DNA from: JAAAOZ01 sp964496595
GTDB taxonomy: Bacteria > Chloroflexota > Anaerolineae > B4-G1 > SLSP01
Direction: 5' to 3'
DNA: 41,380 nucleotides
Assembly: GCA_964496595.1 (NCBI GenBank)
Contig: CAZCAI010000019.1
Span: 1 to 41,380 of the forward strand
This document shows, in pieces, positions 1 through 6,362 of the stretch. The notes beneath the pieces are model-generated. The model was not told the DNA's origin, did no database searches, and was given only the letters and a program-made list of their open reading frames with translations. How positions within the stretch are numbered: position 1 is the stretch's first letter; every line of letters begins with the position of its first letter. A program made the translations under genes and the position numbers.

Positions 1-60
1 ATCCGCTCAAGTGATTCCTATTCACGTCTGAGAGCACTTTTTTCATGTACTGATCCTATC

Positions 61-106
61 AAATTCGCGCAAATTCGCGAAGGAAAAACGCGGGATTTGT
101 GATAAA
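61..106 (+). promoter_or_regulatory. Possible promoter/operator of the vapBC-like pair
   Basis: Two direct copies of AAATTCGCG lie at 61-69 and 71-79, and TTCGCGAA at 74-81 is a perfect palindrome. A weak extended -10 (TGTGATAAA, 98-106) follows, about 20 nt before the antitoxin start. VapBC and similar operons are normally repressed by their own antitoxin at such repeats, so this is a reasonable operator site, but no good -35 is visible and the role is inferred from position. Confidence 0.3.
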
Positions 107-124
107 CTAGAGTAGGAGGTGGCT

Positions 125-352
125 ATGAGTGAGTCAGTTATTCCTACGGTGGTTGAACAAATGTTGGTATTGCCGGATGATATGCAACGGCAAGTCTTGG
201 AATACCTACAAGACTTGCGCGCTACCCTACATCGAGGCACACCTGGAAAGCAATTAGTGCAGTTCGCCGGTCTGATCGAAGCAGAGGACTTAGAGCAGAT
301 GCAACAGGCCATTGAGCGCGATTGTGAGCAGGTCGACAACGATGAATGGTAG
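125..352 (+). CDS. VapB-like antitoxin
   Basis: A 75-residue acidic protein whose middle reads DDMQRQVLEYLQDLR, typical of the small DUF2281/VapB-like antitoxins that sit in front of PIN-domain toxins. It would bind and neutralise the VapC partner and repress its own promoter. The ATG at 125 was preferred to the in-frame GTG at 119 because AGGAGG at 114-119 lies 5 nt ahead of it. The 3' end overlaps the toxin gene by 11 nt, indicating translational coupling. The function is inferred mainly from this pairing; the protein itself is too short and divergent for a firm family call. Confidence 0.7.
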   Translation: MSESVIPTVVEQMLVLPDDMQRQVLEYLQDLRATLHRGTPGKQLVQFAGLIEAEDLEQMQQAIERDCEQVDNDEW

Positions 353-731
353 ACACTTGCTGGATACCAACATCATCATTGCATTGCTTGCGTCAGAAAC
401 AGTGGTGATTCAGCAGTTAAGAGAGGCAGCAGAAGTTTTCATCCCCAGCGTGGCGGTTGGGGAATTGTACTATGGTGCATACAAGTCAAGCCATATCGAT
501 GAGAATCTCGTACGGCTAACGGAGTTTGTAGCACGCAATGTCGTGTTAGGGTGTGATGCGCAGACAGCGCGTTACTATGGAGCTTTGAAGGATGAGCTGC
601 GTAAGAAAGGGCATCCAATACCCGAGAATGATGTTTGGATCGCAGCCCTGGCCAAACAACACGATTTGGTATTAGTGAGTCGAGACAAACATTTTGCAAA
701 AGTTACGGATTTGCAAGTGAAGGTATGGTAA
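342..731 (+). CDS. vapC: PIN-domain VapC-family toxin (ribonuclease)
   Basis: A 129-residue PIN domain of the usual VapC length. The acidic residues expected to bind Mg/Mn are all present: D8 in LLDTN, E41 in VGELYYG, D97 in NDVWIAA and D115 in SRDKHF. VapC toxins cut tRNA or rRNA and arrest growth when freed from VapB; the target of this one cannot be told from sequence. The ATG at 342 lies inside the antitoxin gene (11 nt overlap), the standard arrangement. An in-frame start at 312 would add 10 residues without resemblance to the family. Lower GC than the core genes downstream suggests acquisition with the next toxin-antitoxin pair. Confidence 0.88.
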   Translation: MNGRHLLDTNIIIALLASETVVIQQLREAAEVFIPSVAVGELYYGAYKSSHIDENLVRLTEFVARNVVLGCDAQTARYYGALKDELRKKGHPIPENDVWIAALAKQHDLVLVSRDKHFAKVTDLQVKVW

Positions 732-1037
732 GGTAGCCTTTGCACAATCACGTTGCCGTACTCATACCGATTGCCGCTATCGGCCGTCAGAATTTCGCCG
801 GTGAGGTTGACCCGCTAAAAGCTTCCCTCACGTCCCCGCAGAATCATAAAATCCTCCGCTGGCGCAGGCGACTGCCCTCTACCCACGCAGCGCGCGTGTA
901 ATCGGCGGTGCAACGCGCTTTGAAATTGGATTTTTGGCGAGGTTGGTTGCCACGCAGCCGCGCGGCGGCTGAACCCGGGGTCGTTAGCGCGCTAAATACA
1001 GCGCGAGCGAAAGGATCCTAACAATAGCGAGGTAAGG
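732..1037. other. Gene-free stretch with possible gene remnant
   Basis: No intact gene. The 15-mer CCGCTGGCGCAGGCG at 856-870 recurs exactly inside the hairpin at 1648-1662. On the minus strand, roughly 735-820, one frame reads like protein (GEILTADSGNRYEYG among other residues) but has no start and runs antisense into vapC, so it could be a decayed 3' fragment. CGCAGCCGCGCGGCGGCTG near 955-973 is inverted-repeat rich. A GTG start and GGTAAGG for the next gene lie at the end. Confidence 0.4.
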
Positions 1038-1364
1038 GTGAATATAGAAGACATTGTGGAAGCGATTCGGTGTAACCGCATCAGAATTACGGATCACGCT
1101 GATGAGGAAGCACAGGCGGACAAGCTTTTATTTGACGAGATTTTCATCAGCGTGTTCCAGGGTGAGGTAATCGAAGATTACCCAACAGATAAACCCTATC
1201 CGAGTTGTTTAATCTATGGAGAAACCTTCCGCAAAGAGCCGGTCCATAGTGTTTGGGCTTACAATCCAGCCAACCAATGGGCAGTTTTGATTACAGTCTA
1301 TCGACCGGATCCAAATCGCTGGATTGAGTGGAAAACCAGGAGGCCAAAAGATGTTACCCTTTGA
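1038..1364 (+). CDS. DUF4258 protein, putative toxin
   Basis: A 108-residue protein beginning with a GTG preceded by GAGGTAAGG. The opening IRITDHADEEAQADKL and the later YPSCLIYG and HSVWAYN segments are characteristic of DUF4258, a BECR/RelE-like small fold often found as the toxin of a pair. Its last 14 nt overlap the start of a YgiT-type zinc-finger gene, the partner typically seen with DUF4258. The toxin role is inferred from family and pairing; no catalytic residues can be named with certainty. Composition is AT-richer than the downstream deoC. Confidence 0.75.
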   Translation: MNIEDIVEAIRCNRIRITDHADEEAQADKLLFDEIFISVFQGEVIEDYPTDKPYPSCLIYGETFRKEPVHSVWAYNPANQWAVLITVYRPDPNRWIEWKTRRPKDVTL

Positions 1365-1605
1365 GTATTGCCCTGTATGTGGAAATGAAATGACGACTAA
1401 AGAAGTGGAGAAACTAGTGCGTGGCGGAAAACATACGGCTGTCATCACGGTTAAGGCTGAAGTATGCTTGCATTGCGGAGAGAGATTATATTCCAAAGAA
1501 GCTATTAGCCGATTTGAGCAAATTCGTTTGCAATTAAGCCGACAGGAAACCTCTCAATTTCAACCTCTGGGTCAAACGTTCCAAGTGGTGTTAAGCGGCA
1601 TTTGA
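1351..1605 (+). CDS. YgiT-type zinc-finger protein, putative antitoxin
   Basis: An 84-residue protein with two CxxC knuckles (C7/C10 in CPVC and C39/C42 in CLHC) that should bind one zinc, as in the N-terminal half of MqsA/YgiT antitoxins. It lacks the C-terminal helix-turn-helix of full MqsA, so it may neutralise its partner by binding but repress transcription poorly or not at all. The ATG at 1351 follows AGGAGG (1338-1343) by 7 nt and overlaps the DUF4258 gene. This toxin-first order is the common one for the DUF4258/YgiT family. Confidence 0.8.
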   Translation: MLPFEYCPVCGNEMTTKEVEKLVRGGKHTAVITVKAEVCLHCGERLYSKEAISRFEQIRLQLSRQETSQFQPLGQTFQVVLSGI

Positions 1606-1646
1606 GAAAAACTTCAGGCGCGCTAAGTTGCAGAAATAGAAAACCC

Positions 1647-1687
1647 CCCGCTGGCGCAGGCGCCTGGAAACCACCTGCGCCAGCGGG
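1647..1687. repeat. 14-bp perfect hairpin between YgiT-type gene and deoC
   Basis: CCCGCTGGCGCAGG (1647-1660) and its exact reverse complement (1674-1687) enclose a 13-nt loop. No U-tract follows on either strand, so it is a weak candidate for an intrinsic terminator. Because part of it recurs at 856-870, it may instead be a copy of an interspersed palindromic repeat. Confidence 0.7.
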
Positions 1688-1725
1688 TTACACCCAAGCC
1701 ATTAGCCACAAAAAAGGAGTCCCTA

Positions 1726-2445
1726 ATGACCCAGAACATCAGCCTCAGCGATCTCGCCAAGATGATCGACCATTCCTTGCTCCACCCCACGATGACGGAT
1801 GCCGAGATCGTCCAGGGCTGCGAGCTGGCCAAGAAGTACAACGTCGCCACCGCCTGCATCAAGCCCTACTGCATCCCCATGGTGAAGGACCTGCTGGCCG
1901 ACGTCGACGTCGGGGTGTGCGCCGTGATCGCCTTCCCGCACGGGAACAGCACGACCGCCATCAAAGTCCAGGAGGCCGAAGCAGCGGCCTTGGCCGGCGG
2001 CAGCGAAATCGATATGGTCGTCAACATCGGGAAGGTGCTGGGCGGTGACTGGGCCTATGTGTCGGAAGAGATCAAGGCCGTCAACGACGCCGTCACGGCC
2101 CACCAGGCCATCTTGAAGGTGATCTTCGAGAACGACTATCTCCAGGATCAGCACATCATCCGCCTGTGTGAGATCTGTTCCGAGCACGAGGTGGCCTTCG
2201 TGAAGACCTCAAGCGGTTACGGATTCGTCAAGCAGGAGAATGGGATGTATGCCTACGAAGGCGCCACGCATCATCACCTCAAACTGATGCGACAACACAC
2301 ATCGCCCTCCGTCCAGATCAAAGCGGCCGGGGGCATCCGCACGCTCGACGCCCTGCTCAGCGTCAGGGAGCTGGGCGTCACCCGCGTGGGCGCCACCGCC
2401 ACCGAGGCCATGTTAGAAGAGGCGAAACGTCGGGGCATAGCATAA
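1726..2445 (+). CDS. deoC: Deoxyribose-phosphate aldolase
   Basis: A 239-residue class I aldolase that cleaves 2-deoxyribose-5-phosphate to glyceraldehyde-3-phosphate and acetaldehyde in nucleoside breakdown. The Schiff-base lysine is K160 in VKTSSGYG, the proton-relay residues are D96 (EIDMVVN) and K199 (IKAAGGIRT), all in the expected TIM-barrel positions. The length is normal for the family. AGGAG lies just upstream of the ATG. It stands alone here; no other deo genes are adjacent. The sharp rise in GC relative to the toxin-antitoxin genes marks the beginning of core-type sequence. Confidence 0.96.
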   Translation: MTQNISLSDLAKMIDHSLLHPTMTDAEIVQGCELAKKYNVATACIKPYCIPMVKDLLADVDVGVCAVIAFPHGNSTTAIKVQEAEAAALAGGSEIDMVVNIGKVLGGDWAYVSEEIKAVNDAVTAHQAILKVIFENDYLQDQHIIRLCEICSEHEVAFVKTSSGYGFVKQENGMYAYEGATHHHLKLMRQHTSPSVQIKAAGGIRTLDALLSVRELGVTRVGATATEAMLEEAKRRGIA

Positions 2446-2498
2446 AGTAGCTGACCAAAAATATTTCCCTCATAATTTCCACAAAGCGGTAAACAACT

Positions 2499-3230
2499 AT
2501 GACACACCATAAACGCTGGCTACTGCTGATTCCCCTGCTCTTCCTGCTCCTCGCGGGCGGATTTGTCGTGTGGGGGAGCACGCCGTTGGGGCCGGCGCCG
2601 GCCGCCGAGGCCACGATCCGCGCGGCAGAGGTGACGGAGGAAGGTTGGTACGTCTTCGCGCCGGAGGATGGCGCCGACGTGGGCCTCATCCTCTACCCCG
2701 GCGGGCGCGTCAATCCGCGATCCTATGCGCCGGCGGCGCAGGCCATCGCCGAGGAGGGCTACCAGGTCGTCATCCCGCCGATGCCGCTCAATCTGGCCGT
2801 CTTGGGCGCCGACCGCGCGGATGCCCTCATCGCCGCGTACCCCGACATCACGACGTGGGCCATCGGCGGGCACTCGCTGGGCGGCGCGATGGCCGCCCGC
2901 TACGCCGACGAGCATCCCGACGCGGTGGCGGGTCTGGTGTTGTGGGCCTCCTACCCCGCCGAGAGCAACGATCTTTCCGCCCGGACCGACCTGGCCGTCG
3001 TCTCGATCTACGGCACGCGCGATGGCCTGGCCACCGAGGAGGAGATCGCCGCCTCCGAGGCGCGCCTCCCGGCGGAGACCGTCTGGGCGCCGATCTCCGG
3101 CGGCAATCACGCACAATTCGGCGCGTACGGCCCGCAATCCCGCGACAACGCGGCGACCATCTCACAAGAGGAACAACAGGCCATCATCGTGGAGGCCACC
3201 GTCGCGCTGCTGGCCTCGCTGGAAAAATAG
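2499..3230 (+). CDS. Membrane-anchored alpha/beta hydrolase
   Basis: A 243-residue protein starting with an N-terminal hydrophobic helix (about residues 7-27) that would anchor or export it. The rest fits the dienelactone hydrolase-like alpha/beta family (Abhydrolase_5): nucleophile S126 in GGHSLGGA, D175 in YGTRDG and H204 in GGNHAQFG form a complete catalytic triad. Substrate unknown; an extracytoplasmic esterase is the conservative call. The ribosome-binding site is weak. The gene is followed by an inverted repeat (3255-3321). Confidence 0.85.
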   Translation: MTHHKRWLLLIPLLFLLLAGGFVVWGSTPLGPAPAAEATIRAAEVTEEGWYVFAPEDGADVGLILYPGGRVNPRSYAPAAQAIAEEGYQVVIPPMPLNLAVLGADRADALIAAYPDITTWAIGGHSLGGAMAARYADEHPDAVAGLVLWASYPAESNDLSARTDLAVVSIYGTRDGLATEEEIAASEARLPAETVWAPISGGNHAQFGAYGPQSRDNAATISQEEQQAIIVEATVALLASLEK

Positions 3231-3254
3231 CCGTGGAACAGGTGGAATCATTCA

Positions 3255-3321
3255 AGGTGCAACGCATTTTTGGGCTTATCATCAGGCGTAACTGTTACTT
3301 GAGGCCAAGTGCGTTGCACCT
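3255..3321. repeat. Palindromic element AGGTGCAACGCA
   Basis: A perfect 12-bp inverted repeat, AGGTGCAACGCA at 3255-3266 and TGCGTTGCACCT at 3310-3321, with a 43-nt spacer whose ends partly pair (TTGGGC and GGCCAA). It could fold into a long hairpin between the hydrolase and the next gene. There is no T-run after it, so a mobile or dispersed palindrome is as likely as a terminator. Confidence 0.7.
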
Positions 3322-3375
3322 CAAGACCAAACGAGTAGAAGAAATCATCACAGCAAAGCGAAAAGGAGAGGAGCA

Positions 3376-4257
3376 ATGAACTGGGAACCATGGACACCGC
3401 CGTATGACCCGCGCCTCGTTGATGGCGCCATCGTGACAGAAGATGAGCATCATCGCTTAATCGAGACCGCCGATTGTGGCACGCGCTGTCCCGGCTGCGG
3501 CATCTGCTGCGCTGGCTATCGCGATGTCATCACCGAGGATTACTTCGGTGTGGAGGAGTTCGAGCCAAATCTCGAGATGAGCCGGGGCGGGCTGATCGAG
3601 CGAGACGCCGGTCTCTGGTATCGCCCCGCTGCGTGCGATACATCTTGTCCCGGCTATGGCCAATGCTGCCCGCCCTTCGAGGAACGCGAGCGCCCGCAAA
3701 CCGTCGCCGACGCGCGCCGCATCCTGCTGGAGCGAGAGGACAGCCGGCGCTGGGAGTTGCAAGAATCGTTACTCATCCTGGCCCACGATGGCAGCGACGA
3801 GGCCGTGGACATCTTGGAGGCCTATCTGCCGCGCGCGCACACTCGGCTGGAGGGCTTCGCCGAGCTTGCATTGGAAGAAGGCCGCTATTTCGCCTCCGTG
3901 CCCCGCAACGCCGAGGAGGCCCGCGAGATGATGCAGCGGGAGGTTTTGCGGCAATGGGAGAATCGCGCGGCCAGGGCCTGGGGCAAGATCCACGAGGAAC
4001 TTGAGCCAGAGTTGGAAAAATTGCGCTACGAAGCCGAGGTGATGCAGAGGCTCCTGGACAAGGCGGAGGATGAGACCGCGCGCGAAGATTGGCGGATCGA
4101 ATTGGATGTTTACCAGATGCTCATCGGTCATGCGGAAGGCGAGATAGAGGAGCAGCAACAAGAATTATCGCTGTGCGATCACGTGATCGATGAGATCAGG
4201 GCAGATCTAGAGGAAGCGCCACCCTTTGAAACCGAAGTCGAAGATAACGATGGATAA
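3376..4257 (+). CDS. Unknown protein with duplicated CxxxCPGxGxCC motif
   Basis: A 293-residue protein I do not recognise. Its N-terminal third holds two copies of one motif: CGTRCPGCGICC (residues 34-45) and CDTSCPGYGQCC (87-98). The spacing C-x3-C-PGxG-x-CC, with an extra C41 in copy one, suggests metal or Fe-S binding or a disulfide knot. From about residue 120 it becomes strongly acidic and helical, with a likely coiled coil (about 190-285; LEPELEKLRYEAEVMQRL and EGEIEEQQQELSLCD). There is no signal peptide, so a cytoplasmic metal-binding or scaffold role is plausible. The ribosome-binding site (AAAGGAGAGGAGCA) is strong. The 3' end overlaps the next small gene by 8 nt. Confidence 0.75.
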   Translation: MNWEPWTPPYDPRLVDGAIVTEDEHHRLIETADCGTRCPGCGICCAGYRDVITEDYFGVEEFEPNLEMSRGGLIERDAGLWYRPAACDTSCPGYGQCCPPFEERERPQTVADARRILLEREDSRRWELQESLLILAHDGSDEAVDILEAYLPRAHTRLEGFAELALEEGRYFASVPRNAEEAREMMQREVLRQWENRAARAWGKIHEELEPELEKLRYEAEVMQRLLDKAEDETAREDWRIELDVYQMLIGHAEGEIEEQQQELSLCDHVIDEIRADLEEAPPFETEVEDNDG

Positions 4258-4408
4258 GGATCAAATATTTAAAGCTCTGGCAGATGAGGAGCGATCTGTG
4301 CTCCTTGACCTGCTAAGCAGAGCTTATAATGAGATGACAGTCGACCAGCGCGCGCGACTCAAAACAGAAGTCCAGCGCCAAGAGATTCGAACAGAACGGC
4401 GACGGTGA
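4250..4408 (+). CDS. Small hypothetical protein, 52 residues
   Basis: A short basic-tailed protein, beginning with an ATG that overlaps the stop of the upstream gene. The segment ALADEERSVLLDLL resembles the first helices of ArsR-type regulators, but the rest of a winged helix is absent. The position just before a nucleotidyltransferase-like gene is where small antitoxin-like partners are often found, so it may be one. An in-frame ATG at 4226 would add 8 residues. No strong ribosome-binding site is seen, so translation probably depends on coupling. Confidence 0.5.
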   Translation: MDKDQIFKALADEERSVLLDLLSRAYNEMTVDQRARLKTEVQRQEIRTERRR

Positions 4409-4547
4409 TAGAGCGATGACATTCGAGATAGATTCCGACACAATCCCCCCCCGGATCCAACGCCGCCAGGCAATGATCGCGCTCTGCAGCCGCAGGATCC
4501 AGGCAGGCACAGGCAGCGCGCAAGAATTTTTATCCAGGAGAACCGCT

Positions 4548-5069
4548 ATGCGAAACTGGCCTGATTTAAGACCCATACTTGAAGATATACCTTGGGCGAT
4601 CATAGGCGGCGTAGCGACGCGCGCCTATATGCCGGAGCGCGCCACATATACCCTGGACATCCTGATACGAGCACGGGCTGCCACTAAAGTCCGTCAACGC
4701 CTGGAAGCAGCCGGATACATTTGGACAGCCGATCTTTCTATTCCGGGCTCCACCTATCGCTCCCCCAAAGGCGTAGAGGTGGACATCATCCTGGGAGATA
4801 TGCCCTGGCTGGAACAGGCGCTCGCCCATCCTCATGATGATGCCGCCGGCTATCCTGTCCTGGCGCTGCCCTATCTGGTGTTGTTGAAGCTCGCAGCCTC
4901 ACGGATGCAGGATATCGCTGACTTAGCACGGATGCTCGGCCAGGCAGATGAAGCCACGCTCAAGCAAGTTCGTCAGATCATCAGCCGTTATGCCCCACAA
5001 GAAGTGGAGGATGTGGAATCCCTGATTCAGTTAGGACAATTAGAAACAGGGAAAAATGGTGTGAAGTAA
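4548..5069 (+). CDS. Nucleotidyltransferase-like protein, degenerate active site
   Basis: A 173-residue member of the polymerase-beta-like (AbiEii/MNT-type) nucleotidyltransferase superfamily. The fold markers are IIGGVATRAYMPERAT (from residue 18), VEVDIILGD (D79) and LPYLVLLKLAASRMQDIADL (residues after about 105). In related proteins the first strand carries D-x-D; here it reads T35-L36-D37, so one metal ligand is lost. The ATG at 4548 follows AGGAG (4536-4540); reading the frame back to an ATG at 4416 would add 44 residues, including a run of eight C at 4445-4452, without a ribosome-binding site. With the preceding small gene it may form a toxin-antitoxin-like pair; that is inference. Confidence 0.65.
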   Translation: MRNWPDLRPILEDIPWAIIGGVATRAYMPERATYTLDILIRARAATKVRQRLEAAGYIWTADLSIPGSTYRSPKGVEVDIILGDMPWLEQALAHPHDDAAGYPVLALPYLVLLKLAASRMQDIADLARMLGQADEATLKQVRQIISRYAPQEVEDVESLIQLGQLETGKNGVK

Positions 5070-5116
5070 GGCAAGAGTCAAACTGCTGAACTGCTGACCC
5101 GCCGAACCTACCAAAA

Positions 5117-5156
5117 ACCGCCCCGGCCTTTGCGATGCAATCAAGGCCGGGGCGGT
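5117..5156 (-). terminator. Intrinsic terminator of the ABC exporter operon
   Basis: A perfect 14-bp stem, ACCGCCCCGGCCTT (5117-5130) with its complement at 5143-5156, and a 12-nt loop. On the minus strand the stem is followed by TTTTT from the A-run at 5113-5117, so it terminates the minus-strand operon; it may also stop transcripts of the convergent nucleotidyltransferase gene. Confidence 0.85.
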
Positions 5157-5162
5157 GTGGTG

Positions 5163-5319
5163 CTAGAAACAGAACGATGCGACTAGTACAACGCGGCGGA
5201 AGTCCATCCTCAGTTAGCCCCGCTCAGAGCGGATCGTCAGATCCGCGACTCTACGTCGGAACGGGGAACTGACGTTCCCCTTGGAGCAAATTTAACTGGA
5301 AATAGAACGATACGACTAG
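5163..5319. repeat. Imperfect 24-bp direct repeats flanking a palindrome-rich insert
   Basis: The copies at 5163-5186 and 5296-5319 match at 21 of 24 positions; all three differences are transitions. The right copy contains the TAG stop of the DUF4340 gene. The roughly 110 nt between them hold three small palindromes: CCGCTCAGAGCGG, GCGGATCGTCAGATCCGC and GGGGAACTGACGTTCCCC. This looks like an old insertion with a duplicated target or a duplicated gene end. Confidence 0.6.
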
Positions 5320-6269
5320 GGAGCAGCCGGAGTTTCCTCCTCGGCGGCTAAGAAGTCCTCGCGGGCGAATTCGACCAGCGGCTTGATGGTGGCGTAGGCG
5401 ACGTGGACGTAGTAGTCGGAGTTAGAGGCCTTCACCACGACGTCGGTCTCGCCCTCAGCCTGCGGCGCGAGGTTGATCACCATCACGTCATCGGCGGTCT
5501 GGAGGGTGACGCTGGCCGCCGGGGCGTCCAAGCCGGAGGACGACGGCTCGCTCGCGCCCAACGGGCGCACCATCGCCATCGACGTAGCCTTGTTGACCAC
5601 ATTCGAGACGTCGCTCTCGCTGACCTGCTCATCCTCCGCCACATCGGCCAGGGTCCAGGCGCCCGCCTCGTCCTTGATCAGGGTGAACGCGCCGCTCTCA
5701 TTCTCCACAGTGATCTCCTCCACCTCCGCCGGAGACACACTGACGTAGCTCGTGTCGATCCAATTGGCGACGCGGGGATCCAAATCCCACGACGTGAGAT
5801 CCGTCGTTAAATAAGTCTCATCCTCGCCCGCCAGCCGGACGTGGGTGGCGGAAAAGCGCGGCGCAGAACCCAAATAGATCGTCTGGGTCTCCCCCGCCGC
5901 CGTCTCGAAGATGATCCGGCGCATAAAGTCGTCCTCGGCGACCTGTAACGACTTGTGGCTGGCCGCCGTCTCCGCGACGAGCGAGCCGGTATCCAAGGCC
6001 AGGATGTTCTCCACCACCGGCGTGATGGCGCTCGGCATTGCCGGGTAATCATCGGCCTCCGGCAACACCCACGACTCTCCCGATTTTTCGAGTTGGATAT
6101 CATCGCCAGTGTCATCGGTGATGCTTAGCGCCACAATATCCTCAGCCGCCAGATCAGGGAAGAGCAGTTCGCCCTCCTCGGTGGCAGCTGGCCTCGGCCA
6201 GAAAACCACGCCCGTGATGATCAATTGCACAACCAAAATCGCAGCTAATATCTGTTGCGTTCGTTTCAT
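5316..6269 (-). CDS. DUF4340 domain protein of the gliding-type ABC exporter operon
   Basis: A 317-residue protein with an N-terminal membrane helix (about residues 8-26, ending VVFWPRP) and an otherwise extracytoplasmic beta-rich body. DUF4340 repeats are visible: GESWVLPEADDYPA followed by a repeat-like GAWTLADVAEDEQVSES later on, each a strand plus a site for variable selection. In many bacteria a DUF4340 gene follows genes for a GldA-like ATPase and GldF/GldG-like membrane proteins, exactly the order here (93 nt after the permease fusion). It probably assists the transporter on the outer face of the membrane. The Pro/Ala-rich acidic tail is unremarkable. Confidence 0.85.
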   Translation of the reverse strand: MKRTQQILAAILVVQLIITGVVFWPRPAATEEGELLFPDLAAEDIVALSITDDTGDDIQLEKSGESWVLPEADDYPAMPSAITPVVENILALDTGSLVAETAASHKSLQVAEDDFMRRIIFETAAGETQTIYLGSAPRFSATHVRLAGEDETYLTTDLTSWDLDPRVANWIDTSYVSVSPAEVEEITVENESGAFTLIKDEAGAWTLADVAEDEQVSESDVSNVVNKATSMAMVRPLGASEPSSSGLDAPAASVTLQTADDVMVINLAPQAEGETDVVVKASNSDYYVHVAYATIKPLVEFAREDFLAAEEETPAAP

Positions 6270-6362
6270 ATATCTACCTCGCAGTGCTCAAAGGGGACGG
6301 TCAAATCCCCGATTTTTATTGGAATGCCTGGATCTGGCGATCCAAGCCGAGCCATATAAAAC

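Noticed and set aside
2520..3379. Long minus- and plus-strand frames over the 2499-3230 hydrolase
   Set aside because: Arg/Pro/Gly-rich shadow frames typical of GC-rich genes; the hydrolase frame has the catalytic triad.
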